The translations under genes were made by a program, and so were the position numbers. Source: Apostichopus japonicus (taxonomy: Eukaryota; Echinodermata; Holothuroidea; Aspidochirotida; Stichopodidae). From it: a stretch of DNA of 64,000 nucleotides. The stretch covers positions 35,498,668 to 35,562,667 of the forward strand of contig NC_092569.1 of the NCBI RefSeq assembly GCF_037975245.1, read 5' to 3'. How positions within the stretch are numbered: position 1 is the stretch's first letter; every line of letters starts with the position of its first letter. Positions 13,501 to 23,849 of the stretch are shown in pieces. The notes below the pieces were generated by a model that searched no databases, was not told where the DNA came from, and saw only the letters and a program-made list of their open reading frames with translations.

Positions 13501-16500
13501 ATGTAACTGCAGCCGTCTGGAGTGATTGTCTCTGGGACAGGTTATCATTGAACATGGGACGCGTTTGTAAAGCTCTTTGAAACCTATCGCTGATAAAAAG
13601 CGCTATATGAATCGAATATTATTATGAATAAAAGATTCTTTAGCTAATTGTAAGAGAGCTGCTTTCGTTACTAAGACAATTAAGGCATCAGTTTAAATAT
13701 CAAATATTACTCAACTACCATATATTCGAAGATATCACGACTAAAATTAAATGAGGTAATTGTTATTTAATTCTCAGATGTAACTGTTTTGAAGCATTAT
13801 ATGTGACTAGTTGTCAGCCAATAATGGAAAGTCAAAGACCAAGTATCTTGAATTTCTTTTTCATCAAGCTTCCGTAGTTATCAATCATATCCAAGTGAGA
13901 TCAAAAGACTCACGTAAACAGGCCAATCCCATTTGTTGAACGTACCTAAGAAATATCATGTAGCACGTAGGATATGAAAAGATCGAAGGTATACTACTCA
14001 GAGGAAATCAACCTCGAAATAGATATTTGGAAATAGTGACACGATTGAAATACAAAACGTCAAGAGCGACCATTTAAAGGCTAACATTTCCAGCCATTCA
14101 AGTTGTCCAACTGAGGTGTTAACGTTTATAATACATAAGTGATATACCTTACAGAAGTTACTTCTTATAATAAGAAAAATCATATGATATAAATAATACA
14201 CATACCTGAAGATCTTCCCTCGGTAGTGACGATTATCTGTGTAATAAAAGACATTTACTGAATACATTACAAGATATACAGAGTATTGCAGTCAACAAAA
14301 AGCAGGATCAGATTAAATCTAATGTTAATAAAACCAGTTTGAGGGAAAGAAGAACCTTTCGCAAACTGGTCTAAAATATGTTAGTTTAAGAGTAAAGTCG
14401 ATTTATACTTTGGTAAATTCTCCGGATCACCACTTTAAAGATGTTTTTCTTTTGTCTATATCCATATCTACTTTACAGGTCAATGATGACTTACAGCGTA
14501 CAACTTTCTTCCAGGAAACATTAGATTACTGGCATTTCCGGTTTTACAGCTACTCTGGCACATGATACGTACGTGAAGGACAAAGGCAATAGCCGGCTGC
14601 TTCCTTAAACAGCTTTGTTGCTTAATGCAGACAGATGTTCTTTGTTCAAGTTATATTTTGACATTAGAACATTTCAGACATGAGTTGTAACGCATTTGTG
14701 TTTAACAGTCCTTAAGAACACGTAGGGATCATTAACATCGTCCCAGCTATTCTTATTGGACTAAGATTACCGTGTTTTGATACTTACCGTGTACAATGAA
14801 ACTCTGAGTTTTGAAAGGTGTCATTTTACTTTTAAGGTAAGTTCATAGCCTTATATTTGTATATCTTACTAACCAAACAATTGTAGCGCGCTGTAGAAGC
14901 TCAGCTAAGCTTCTATTTGAAATCATTGTTTCTAGTATTGTGCCGATATCGCCAATATCGGACCTGTTTGATATCCAATATTTCAATCTCAATATCGGCC
15001 CCATACCGATACCGATTTTTTTTTTAAAAGCCAGAATGGATGTCGAATCGCACTTTCAGTCATACTTTAATACATAAGGTATCAGAATTATCATCGGCTA
15101 TCGTAAAATATTATATTGCACAACTCACAAACAGTAACCAATTGATAAATCTCTTTTGTCTATTCTATAACACTAACCCTAACCTCTTTTTAACTGAATG
15201 ATCATAGTCCCCAACAAGATGATATGCAAGAAACTGTGTGCTAGCATTTTGTTCTTGGAGAAACACAAGTCCATTCTTCCGGTCACTTCTGTTGAACGAT
15301 TCTCTACTCTGTTTGACCCACTACTTTCACAATTTAAGCTGCAAGTCTTTAACAAATTATCGTCACATAGAGCCACGAATTTCTTAGCAAATTTTTTTAA
15401 AAGATGACATCGAGTAAAACTGACTTCATATAGAAAAGACATAAGCGTATCCTAGCTAAGAACTTTCACTACTCTTAGTGATTAACAGAACCAAAACCAC
15501 AATATTTTATTTATTTATTTTAGCTTCCGTAAAAATTATATCCTACCATTTGCCGGCTATACTGACAACTAAGCCTAGCCAAAATTAGCAAGTTCCTCGT
15601 CGTAGAATTATTCGTTAAACAACCGGAAACAAATTGTGATACACAAACTTGATTCTCGAAATACGATCTTTTCAACAGTCACTTATGTTCTAACAAAATG
15701 CATCCATGCAGCTTGTTAGAAGATACACAATTTTTGGAATGATTCAGTAGAGGGTGACCACTTGTTATAACATGTATTCTCAGCTGAGGACTTAGAAGCA
15801 CTGTTGAAGTAAGTGTGGTAAGCTACTACTGTAGTTATATACATATAGTCACATAGACTGGTGAAATTTACTTGAAAGCGCTACAAAGACTGCTATGCAC
15901 GTAACGTTCAGTGGCCTGACTGGTCTGCTTACAGATCGTTATATCATTAAATCGGTATGTATTTTTTTCAGAACTTGTGTCATGCTTGTTTGACCAGCTA
16001 GAACAGATTAATAAATCACCGCAAGAAACAAGAAGTGGCTTTTGTTGTGGGCAAAAAATGTTCAATATTGGTTTGCCATTATTGTCAATGAGGCTAAATC
16101 CTACGGATATGCCGCCAATATTGCAAATATCGGCCGATACAGATATCACAAACGATTATCGGGGCAACACTAGTTTTGATTGGCACTATCCCATTTGTTT
16201 GTTCGAAAAATATAAGTCATAGTCGGGATAACGATGTCAATTCCTTCCTCCTATCTCCTTTTTTTCTTGCCTTCTTCTTATAGCAAACATAGTGCGTTTT
16301 AATGTTAGAAAGTTGAATTTCTTTAAAGTGGAAACAATGTCACGAACTTACTTTATGCAATAGATCGTTGTACTTATTGCTAGGAATAAAATATGCTCCA
16401 TTGCAAAGACAAAGAACCAACAGCATTGCACTTCGTAGTTTATGTTCATGCAATGATAGAACGAAATAGTAAAAAAAAAATATATATTCCTCTGATAAAC

Positions 16501-19500
16501 CTGCTAAATGTTGTGGATATTACGTTTGAACTGTGCTTACCCAAAATTGCTCACGGAAATGGTACACATACCATAATTGAACGTCCTAAAACTTCTTACA
16601 ACCACAGCAAGACGATAAAGAGCAGAAATCGGAATTGGCTCCAACAATATAAGTCATTCTCACACGTATTACACACACACAAACTGTGAAAAGGGTCAAA
16701 TTGGAAATCTGTTGTCCTTTTACAGAGAATAACATCGAACTAGATTGGACTTGATCAAGTCTCCCACTGGCGGAATTATATCCCACAATGACGTGAAGTT
16801 AAGATGGAAGACATTTGGCTACTCACATCAAACGCATGCTGGTCATGAATACTGAAATATTGCGAAACAAATAACATGATCATTGCATATGATTGTGGCC
16901 CATATTTCATTATAAGTGAAATCTTTACAGAAGCCCCTGTTTGGAACCCTCACATGACGACAAAAATATTCTTCCTGTGCATTTTTGGTTCACCGCCATT
17001 CAAACTCTTATCTACCATGCAAAATGTAAAACAACCTTAGTAACGCTACCTCGACAAATCTACGTGGTACAGTAAGAAGAATCGACGTTTAGCATTAAAA
17101 TTGTATCTTTTATAACATGATAATCATGATGATGATAAAAATTGCAGGAAATAAAGAATGTCAACAGAAAGGACAAAATAAAAAGAGGAAGTTAAGGAAG
17201 ACACGAGGAATTTAATCTTTTTTTCTTTCAGACCAAGTCATTCATGACCAAAATTCCATAACGTGATATTGCTCTGCCATAGTGGATAAGATTTGAACAT
17301 ATACTCGGCTTTAAATTTTTAAAAGTATGAAAGATTGGAAGCAGCTTAAACAAACACATGTATTTTTGTTTGTTAATTCCAAATAGTAGTGACATAGACA
17401 TTTTAGAACAGTCGAGCTTATGACAGTTCAAATTTTATGAAATGACGATGTTATCTGTCAAGACAAAAACATATTGTATAGCATTTCCAGTAGTGAATTT
17501 ATACAATTCTCTAAATAAACCAGAGAACAAGCTTAAGATCAATATGAATAATAGAAGAATATGGCTCTTGGATACAGAAAATAGTATCACACTATCTAAA
17601 GTCATGAAAAAAATTAAAATCTACATTTTATATTTTGCTGTTGCCAACAGAGTAAAGTGTACAGTATAATACTATCTCCACAAAAAGATTGATGCGGCCA
17701 AGGCGATTTGTTTGGGATATAGCCAAAGTTTTGTTGTCGTCGATAATGTTATTCAGGAAGCACAGACGGTGTTCGACGTCATTGTTTTATCTGTATGAAA
17801 AATTGTGTTTATTAACCAAACGCTGAGTATGTTTGTTCCTTTGAATACAGTGCTCGTTCGAACGATAGCCACAAATTATGATATAAAGGAATTTAATTAG
17901 ATATCCTTCAACATATAAAGCGAATTATTACCATGCAGTGAGTAATGATAAATGTTATGATTATAATATTTTCTAGTTTTTGCAACGTGTTAGAAAAGAG
18001 ACCTTTAAATACAGTGTAATGTATTTTATGTTGTTTAATTTCTTAAAGTCTATCATCGATGGTTTTGTTAAGTATTGGGAGAGTTTCCTTTGTATACTGA
18101 ATTATATTACATGTTACGAAACGTTACGTTTTGTACTACACCGAATAGCCACATCAGAAAGGGAGGGTGTAAGTCCACTGATTGAGGGCAGCGAAGAGCG
18201 AGAGTATGGGTGGGGAGCGGTGACTACTCTCATCGCATACATATTATAGATTGAGTACATTTCAGTGGTCGTATTATAAGTAGTCTGGTCATTAAGTATG
18301 AAAGACGACATACATGAGAATATCTTCGCGTTGGTTTTACATTAAATTACTGTTTTCAAATTGAGACTATTAAACGTTACAAGAACGTTTACATTATCGC
18401 CACGACTTAAATGAACACATTGTGTGGAAATCAAAATAAACTACGGTATTTGTGGTTAAAGAATTAAAAGATAACTTAAAGGATCATGAATATCTGTCTT
18501 TCTCGTAGTAGTCTATTTCCAGGTAATACGCTAACACCTAATACACTATTTCGCATAGTTTTAGTTAATATATGCATTAGATATTTAGTTCTTTGCATGG
18601 TGATCTAGCCTTAAATATTCCAATATTTGACAGAAAACATCACTTTGGATTGTCATTAGAATGTTGGTGAACTGGATTGTGTCAAAAGGCTTTTTTTTAA
18701 TAAAAATGAAATGTAATTTAAATTTGGTGATAATTTTCTCACTCCAATTATGTTGTATTACTTGTTCTCTGTTTTTTTTTTTACTGTTATAGATTATGTC
18801 TAAGTAAATAAAGAAAGACAAACAAAAAACAACAAAGCTATAAATTGAAAAGTATAAATATTTAAAAGACAATCAACTAGAATAAGAATCAGTTTATTTT
18901 TAAAAGTTATAGAAACGTTCTCTGCATCTGCACTGAGTTATACCGCTAGTAATATCGGCCTTTAGTGTTATTCGTATGATCGGGTGAAATTTTAGATTTG
19001 CCTGTCACACTTTGTCCAGAATGCAGCCTAAATTTGGAGCTATAATGTCAAAAAAACTGAATAAATGGAAGAAAAAAATAAAATTCCTTCGTGCATTTGT
19101 CTTTATTTAATAAGGCATTTATGCAGCTTTTGATTTTTCTTATTTTTAGTGTGGATTGATTACACAAAGACTAATGAAACATCTTACTACGATTTTATTT
19201 TGAGTATGATTTTATAACGTCTTTTCCATTGGAAAGAGACTTTCAATCCTTTTAATCTTCTAGTTTATTCAAAATACAGATTTTGTAATAACAATATTAA
19301 TTTTAAATAATACTCTCACAATAATATTGGTTGAAATTATTATCACTAAATCGCTAATGATTGCTAGACGTCAACGTCGTTGCACATTTTTAATTACATT
19401 TTACATTTTTCGTTGCACGTTAATTAGAAATACACAGTGAAACAAGTCGCACACATTCGACAAACAATGCAATAATTTATAAGTGTTTCATTTTAACTCA

Positions 19501-21462
19501 CAAGAATAAAAAAGGAGTAAAAACAGCTCATTGTTCATAGAAGTACGTTAAACGAAAAGCTATTTTATCGTTTCTTAAATATATGTATTGAATGCCATAT
19601 GAACATATCAGGGATGTGCACATTTTCTGTTACTGTTTTAGTTAGCTAACGATATCTAAATATATCTCAATTAAGTTTCCCATTCGGAATCAAAATCTTC
19701 TTTTTTCCTTTTAATTTCCCTCTTATGTTGGCAATGTGATATGACATTAGTTATGCGTCAGTATCAAGTAGTTACCTTTGGTCAAGTTATATTACTTCTC
19801 GACATAATCATTAAGGAAATCAGCCTCATTTAGCTGTCACTTTAAAAAAAAAAAAATCGACAGAGTTTTTCTTTACAAACTTTATCATTTTAAATAAAAT
19901 AAAGCTCTAATATCCTTCATATTTAAAATAACGGAATATTGGGATTATATTTCTTTGGAATCTCTTACAATATATAGCGCAACTGTAGGAAATGAGAAAC
20001 ACAAAAAGAGAGAAAAATGAGAAGCTAGCCACTTAAACCGCCGGAGACATTTTCATGATCGTGTATCATACCATGCTTTAATGTAAGCAATTTAAAACCA
20101 GAACGTACTGCATGAAAAATAACATTTGTTATTTTTTTGGCTTTGTGGAAGTATTTTATCTTTGATAATTCGTTCTGCGATAAATCCGTGTAACCTAAGT
20201 TTTCTATTTTCAGCATTACTTTAAGTTTCCATAAATTAGTTTTAAATTAGATTGACGTGTACACCAGTTGGATTTATTGTTATTCAACTTTGTTTCCTTG
20301 AATAATATGATATTTTCAAAATACATTTCAAAGTACCTTTATTTTTGTTGAAGATGTTGCTTTAATGTATTCATCAAGATAACTTGGACAAAGACGAGCA
20401 ATAAAATGTCTGTTCGGAAATCATATCAAAATAACAGAGCTGACAAAGGAAGTTGCCTTTACGCAGATGAAAACCAAGTTATTCGTATGTAGTTTATATC
20501 GAAAAAATAAAAGCAAGGCATTATAACAAATATAAAGAAAACATTGAAAACATTTAACTATACAAAGCTTATCGAATATCGCTCTGTTTCAAAAGGGAAT
20601 CTCATGATTGGATTTTTAACAAGAAGAACTTTTTTTTTTTAAAGTTATTGTATAGTGTTTTAGTTATCGCTGAAATAAATGAATTTCTTGTTTTTAGTTA
20701 TCGAACTCGTAGCCAATATTATGGAGTATACATTTATGAGCTAGAATGATTTACATTTGAATTTAAGCTCACTAATTTTTAATATGAATTGAGTGTTGTA
20801 ACGTGATGGTATGGATATGTGAAAGGTAGGGTTGGCCATTGAAGGGAAACCTTGTGAACAGATGTGCTGTAAAGGATATGTTGGGAACGATATACTCATA
20901 AGTTTGAAAAAAGGATTACTTTTTCCTGGCCTTATCACGAAACTTTATTGACTTTGAAAAATTGGTGTGTAACGAAAACACGTTTGAGATGTATGAATGG
21001 GCTTTTCTTCAAAGTATTTTACATGTGAGCAAATTTTAAAGAATACTGTATATAAGCAAATAAGAACCGATTAGAGCTAATCTATTGTTTTTATTCCAAT
21101 ATATGTGGTTAAATTAAAAGACGTTTCGTCATTTTTATCGAAACACTGCTGTCTTTTCGCGAACTTAAAATTTCTGAGTATTTTTAATGGAAGACCTTCT
21201 AACTGTAGTTTATCTTGATCTTTTATCGATATTTTCCTATTATTTCGAAGACGCTAACTCTTCACTTTGTCACATAATTTAATATTAACAGAGTTAGCTC
21301 AACAACACATTGATGCGACTTATGTTATGTTTTTCGAAACAGAAAACATTTCAATGGAGTAAAATATAAAATATATTAAACAATAGAAAGACTTACCATT
21401 TCTGTTCCAAACGAGTTCCAAATCGCCAAAACAGTCAAACAAACTTTGAAACAATTCTCCAT
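1265..21462 (-). CDS. Gene A: secreted half-FReD / TIL / EGF(13) / FReD protein, 3' end outside window
   Basis: Hand-built gene model with 19 coding exons in this window, all joining in frame (3,835 nt, 1,278 codons plus one base). Order from the N terminus: signal peptide, short linker, first two exons of a fibrinogen domain, a TIL-like exon, twelve 210-nt EGF-like exons, an exon fusing the thirteenth EGF to the start of a second fibrinogen domain, and that domain's middle exon. The last fibrinogen exon must lie left of position 1. Fibrinogen-related proteins are secreted carbohydrate or pattern-binding lectins and often act in invertebrate immunity; that role is family knowledge, not shown here. 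No stop or frameshift was found in any exon. Intron 1 is about 7.2 kb. The gene is a paralogue of gene B, which has only three EGF domains. Exon boundaries are solid; the transcript itself is inferred. Confidence 0.85.
1792..2097 (-). CDS. Gene A exon 18: EGF 13 fused to start of C-terminal fibrinogen domain
   Basis: 306 nt (102 codons), phase 0-0. A VGDF-type EGF domain runs straight, without an intron, into SLPKDCYELYDSG, GVYTIYPDGW, QVYCEMESNGGGWT. The EGF tail NCFVADKG is replaced by the fibrinogen start, which marks this as the fixed end of the EGF array. The counterpart in gene B is 48,321-48,626. Confidence 0.92.
2678..2887 (-). CDS. Gene A EGF-like exon 12 (VGEF type)
   Basis: 210 nt, phase 0-0, starting VGEFYINSGC with CSERSGVRKCYC. 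It sits immediately before the EGF-fibrinogen fusion exon in the transcript. Confidence 0.86.
3462..3671 (-). CDS. Gene A EGF-like exon 11 (VGDF type)
   Basis: 210 nt, phase 0-0, VGDF type with QNNQLIEASYQC. The last codon is GCG, giving the tail SVLA; donor gtcagt is kept. Confidence 0.87.
4253..4462 (-). CDS. Gene A EGF-like exon 10 (EGHF type)
   Basis: 210 nt, phase 0-0, EGHF type with CTKRRGVRKCYC. All six EGF cysteines and the NCFVADIGSVLG tail are present. Confidence 0.87.
4800..5009 (-). CDS. Gene A EGF-like exon 9 (diverged EGHF type)
   Basis: 210 nt, phase 0-0; the most diverged unit of the array. It reads CSEINGVRKCYCNPNYDGDG, with CTHNCFVADKGSVLG at the end. The acceptor is aattag rather than a CAG. 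EGF cysteines are intact. Confidence 0.86.
5461..5670 (-). CDS. Gene A EGF-like exon 8 (EGHF type)
   Basis: 210 nt, phase 0-0, EGHF type with CTERSGVRKCYC and tail NCFVADKGSVLG (K rather than I). Confidence 0.87.
6266..6475 (-). CDS. Gene A EGF-like exon 7 (EGHF type)
   Basis: 210 nt, phase 0-0. It starts like the EGHF type but carries the CAERNGVRKCYC centre usual in VGDF exons, a mosaic that suggests gene conversion or unequal exchange inside an exon. Confidence 0.87.
6813..7022 (-). CDS. Gene A EGF-like exon 6 (EGHF type)
   Basis: 210 nt, phase 0-0, EGHF type with HASCTERSGVRKCYC. The last codon is AGG, giving the tail VLR instead of VLG; the gtcagt donor is kept. The intron to the next exon is one of the short forms (exon spacing 547 bp). 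Confidence 0.87.
7616..7825 (-). CDS. Gene A EGF-like exon 5 (VGDF type)
   Basis: 210 nt, phase 0-0, VGDFYINSGC type with CAERNGVRKCYC. It belongs to the 1,594-bp two-exon repeat. Confidence 0.88.
8407..8616 (-). CDS. Gene A EGF-like exon 4 (EGHF type)
   Basis: 210 nt, phase 0-0, EGHFYINSRC type with CTERSGVRKCYC. Encodes the same protein as the exon at 10,001. Confidence 0.88.
9210..9419 (-). CDS. Gene A EGF-like exon 3 (VGDF type)
   Basis: 210 nt, phase 0-0, VGDFYINSGC type. Encodes the same protein as the exon at 7,616, one 1,594-bp period away. All EGF cysteines are intact. Confidence 0.88.
10001..10210 (-). CDS. Gene A EGF-like exon 2 (EGHF type)
   Basis: 210 nt, phase 0-0, starting EGHFYINSRC with TRKSTCRNSRLVDESYQC. 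Same EGF cysteine pattern and NCFVADIGSVLG tail. It is near-identical to the exon 1,594 bp downstream at 8,407. Confidence 0.88.
10804..11013 (-). CDS. Gene A EGF-like exon 1 (VGDF type)
   Basis: A 210-nt phase 0-0 exon of 70 residues starting VGDFYINSGC. EGF cysteines have the pattern C-x11-C-x5-C-x8-C-x-C-x10-C with NQNYQGDGVTC at the end, plus an extra cysteine on each side and the tail NCFVADIGSVLG. Acceptor aaatcag, donor gtcagt. It is the most N-terminal of the array. Confidence 0.88.
11465..11676 (-). CDS. Gene A exon 5: TIL-like cysteine-rich domain
   Basis: Encodes CPANEIFSNETCERTCDDPN, then CISATS, QCVCVGNYLRQQEQC, IPLNQC, and the tail NCFVADKGGVLM. Spacing and the CxCxxxYLR motif match trypsin-inhibitor-like (TIL) modules, but only 8-9 of the usual 10 cysteines are seen, so one disulphide is probably missing. 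Phase 1 in, phase 0 out (donor gttagt). TIL modules can inhibit proteases or serve as structural units in VWD/mucin-type proteins; which applies here is unknown. Confidence 0.8.
12535..12799 (-). CDS. Gene A exon 4: middle part of first fibrinogen domain
   Basis: Reads VLQRRRSDSANFSRSWKD, then FGFLGSDFWIGNEKI and LRMDFESVAGE, the central fibrinogen beta-sheet region. It ends phase 1 after ISD. In an ordinary FReD gene the next exon would carry the calcium site and the second disulphide; here a TIL exon follows, so this domain is incomplete. Confidence 0.9.
13174..13346 (-). CDS. Gene A exon 3: N-terminal part of first fibrinogen domain
   Basis: Encodes a classic fibrinogen-domain start: PRDCKEV, SGVYLIKPDG, FEAYCNNDLDTGGWT. 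The first conserved disulphide pair (DC...YC) is present. It is spliced phase 1 in and phase 0 out, splitting at GWT|V exactly as in the second fibrinogen domain of the same gene. Confidence 0.9.
13437..13625 (+). mobile_element. SINE-like element, gene A intron 2
   Basis: Ends with the phrase AAAGCTCTTTGAAACCTATC, then AAAAGCGCTATATGAATCG and a short ATT-rich tail. This 3' module is common to tRNA-derived SINEs of marine invertebrates. The orthologous insertion lies at 52,377-52,560, so it predates the gene duplication. Confidence 0.6.
14206..14236 (-). CDS. Gene A exon 2: 31-nt micro-exon
   Basis: The acceptor ttacacag and donor gtatg bracket 31 nt encoding IIVTTEGRSS plus the first base of Gly (phase 0 in, phase 1 out). 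It is the only exon found that bridges the phase-0 signal exon to the phase-1 fibrinogen exon, and it is conserved at 53,138-53,168. It is too short for ORF searches. Confidence 0.75.
14237..21396 (-). other. Gene A intron 1
   Basis: About 7.2 kb, AT-rich. Apart from the inverted-repeat element at 14,932-16,173 I see no exon, RNA gene or intact mobile element. Corresponds to 53,169-59,808 in B. Confidence 0.75.
14932..16173. mobile_element. CGATATCGG-type inverted-repeat element in gene A intron 1
   Basis: Left end CTAGTATTGTGCCGATA and inverted right end CTAGTGTTGCCCCGATA match at 14 of 17; both are rich in CGATAT/ATCGG words. No clear transposase was read inside. In gene B only the left part survives (from about 53,871), since B lacks the stretch corresponding to A 16,046-16,615. 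Confidence 0.5.
21397..21462 (-). CDS. Gene A exon 1: signal peptide
   Basis: Reads MENCFKVCLTVLAIW... over 22 codons and ends at a strong GTAAG donor in phase 0. The hydrophobic core CLTVLAIW after a lysine is typical of a secretory signal. This start was chosen because the same exon, with one residue changed (A to T), recurs at 59,809-59,874. A TAAATA box lies about 75 bases upstream in both copies. Confidence 0.85.
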
Positions 21463-21533
21463 GATTTCGAGTTTGTATAAATGACATGCAAAAATATATT
21501 CGATGAAGTGCAAGATGGCAAATGACACAGGGT

Positions 21534-21544
21534 CTCTATTTAGG
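21534..21544 (-). promoter_or_regulatory. Candidate TATA-like box of gene A
   Basis: CCTAAATAGA on the minus strand about 75 bases before the start codon. It is conserved at 59,946-59,956 in gene B within a well-kept block. Position and sequence fit a core promoter but are not proof. Confidence 0.35.
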
Positions 21545-22597
21545 GGTTACCAACACCCTATTGAAATGACCGTAGTAGTATGGATGTCCATTAATGCCAT
21601 CATTTTATTTGATTAATGATTTGGTGAAGAGCTTATACAAATGTGCTGCACATCTATAGTATTATTGGCTTGTGTGTAAAGAAGACTATTCGACATGCGC
21701 AATCCAATTTAATATTATTTACAGCTATATATATCTTGAACTTTCAGTCAATAGTCCAGTAAGCTTCATTTGCATAATGTTGGATTGTCCTTGTTCCGAT
21801 AAATACAGCATACCACCTACTGTATGCTTATTGACTATCGTGCCTCTAGTTCCAACGACAGCAACGGTTTTTCAATTCAATCAATGTAAATGTATTTGGT
21901 TTTAAACGAATATTAATTACAATGATCACTTTTAATGTACAATACATTTAGTGTGGTTTATGTTAAAGTTATTTAAATGTGTGCCAAGCGACGTCAATGC
22001 TATTAGGAATGTTGATTTACTTGTTCTGGTTAAGCTGCTTTTACCGATATTTTAAGAAACATGTATGAGAAATTATTTTAGCTAAGTTACTTCGCTTTTG
22101 GTTGGAAGGCAATATTAAGGCAGTATCGAAAGGACAGGAAGTGATACTACTAATAAGCACTATATAACATGCATGAACTAGTACAATACATCTTACATAC
22201 CGTGAAATTAACGGTATGATATATCCTATACTATCAATATGTATGTACAAATATCTAATTAACACAGTTTGGAACATTCGAAGTTGGTTAGTGGTACGCT
22301 ATATGAACAATACTTCCTTGTTTTATGATGCCTACATCACATCCTGTTTGCGGAATCGAGTATCCTCACATCTAATTGAATAAACATTTCAGCTGTTACA
22401 CTGGGCTTTGACTAATTTGTTTATTGACTGTAAGAATTACGTCAATAATGACTGTAAATTATAAGGAAAAATATTTTTCATTTATATAAGATATTTAATC
22501 AAGGAGCATGTCTTGACCTATGGAAAGGTAGGTTGGATATTAGATTTTTCTTTGATACAAATTTTTAAATGAAATGTATATCTGTTAACCAGCAGAG

Positions 22598-23230
22598 GCG
22601 TAGCTAGAGCTTATTTAGAGGCGTAGAGCTACTTTATAAGCGTAGCTATAAGTGGGTCTTTTAACAGTGGCCCCCATTTCTCAGGGAGCCCTAGGGTTGG
22701 CTACCAACTGAGACAACTGTCAGTCATGATTTTGCATGAATAATTATATGAGTACCAGCACGCCCACGCCATTCTATTATTTAGCTGACAGTGGAGTAGC
22801 CAGAAGTAGAGAAAACGCTGTCCCTCCCACACACACAAAACATTTTCAGGGACAAAAACTGGGACGGCAAGGAAAATTAACCAAGAAAAATAAATAGCTA
22901 TCATATATGATATTGGTCCGGTTACTTTATGATACAGCACAACGTTTAGACTGCCTCTCAGAAGGCTTCTCTCTTAAGCTATATGCCCAATAAGCACAGA
23001 AATAGATTTCTATTAACAAATTCACTTCGAGTCAGTTATTGACATTTTTAGACAAAATTCCGTGAGTCGAACGGCACTGGATTGTCGCCTTAAATATAAG
23101 GTCACTGAGAGAGGAGATAAATCCGTATACCTACCCTCATATCATATTATGTATTTTAAATGTTTTATGTATTCAATATAAACAAGGCCGTAGACACAGG
23201 GACCATGGGAACACGATCCTGACCACCCTC
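22598..23230. repeat. Old hAT-like interspersed fragments in the 5' flank
   Basis: CAGAGGCGTAGCTAGAGC at 22,598, and CAGTGGAGTAGCCAGAAG near 22,791 (CAGTGTCGTAGTCAG in remnant C), look like hAT-type ends. Boundaries and target duplications could not be fixed; also present in copy B near 61,000. Confidence 0.35.
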
Positions 23231-23849
23231 CCCCTCCAACCCCGAAAGTTTCTAGCAAATGGTTAACAAATGTTATATCACCCGAACGCAAATGTTTTTA
23301 ATATATAATAAAAATGATAGCATCATGCTTCACAACACCCTTACCGAGACAAAATTCTCTCAAAGGTGAGGGCACGCTCCTCCCCTTAAGCCACACCCCT
23401 GTCCTAAGATCCCTTCCTAGTACGGACGTCCACCTAAAATTTGAATTGAATTTCGTAACAGGGTGTACAGACTGTAAATGTTCATGCAATTACATATTAG
23501 TGAATAAGTTTTTAGCATAATCAGTAGAAATTTGTGAGATAATATAGCCGAAATTTAAAAATAATTCTTGATACAATACTTCAAAGCTTCGCAGTATTCC
23601 GCGTACTACCGGGGTGACTATTGTTGCACGAAAAAAAGAACCGGATATCCCATGGACGTTGCGCGAAAGAGAAACTAAATATTGGATGTTGTACCTGGTT
23701 TGCTCACTCTTCAGTATATGAATTCTCGTATTCCTTGGCTTTGAATGCCATAACAAATTGTGACAAATAAAGATGGAAACACATTTGGCAATTTCTGTGG
23801 GTGAAATTGGATCCCGTATTAAATCAATCATTGCATGTGAAAACAAAAT

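Larger units (their letters stand above)
1..23495. repeat. Segmental duplication, copy A
   Basis: Matches about 46,120-61,897 along its length, exon by exon and through introns and the 5' flank. Main differences are the expanded EGF array in A, about 570 bp present only in A at 16,046-16,615, and B-only DNA at about 46,248-46,603 and 58,443-58,768. Confidence 0.9.

Noticed and set aside
20025-20216. 63-codon minus-strand frame, also kept at 58,112-58,303
   Set aside because: It lies in intron 1 of both copies. Several non-conservative changes and no matching splice sites suggest it is open by chance.
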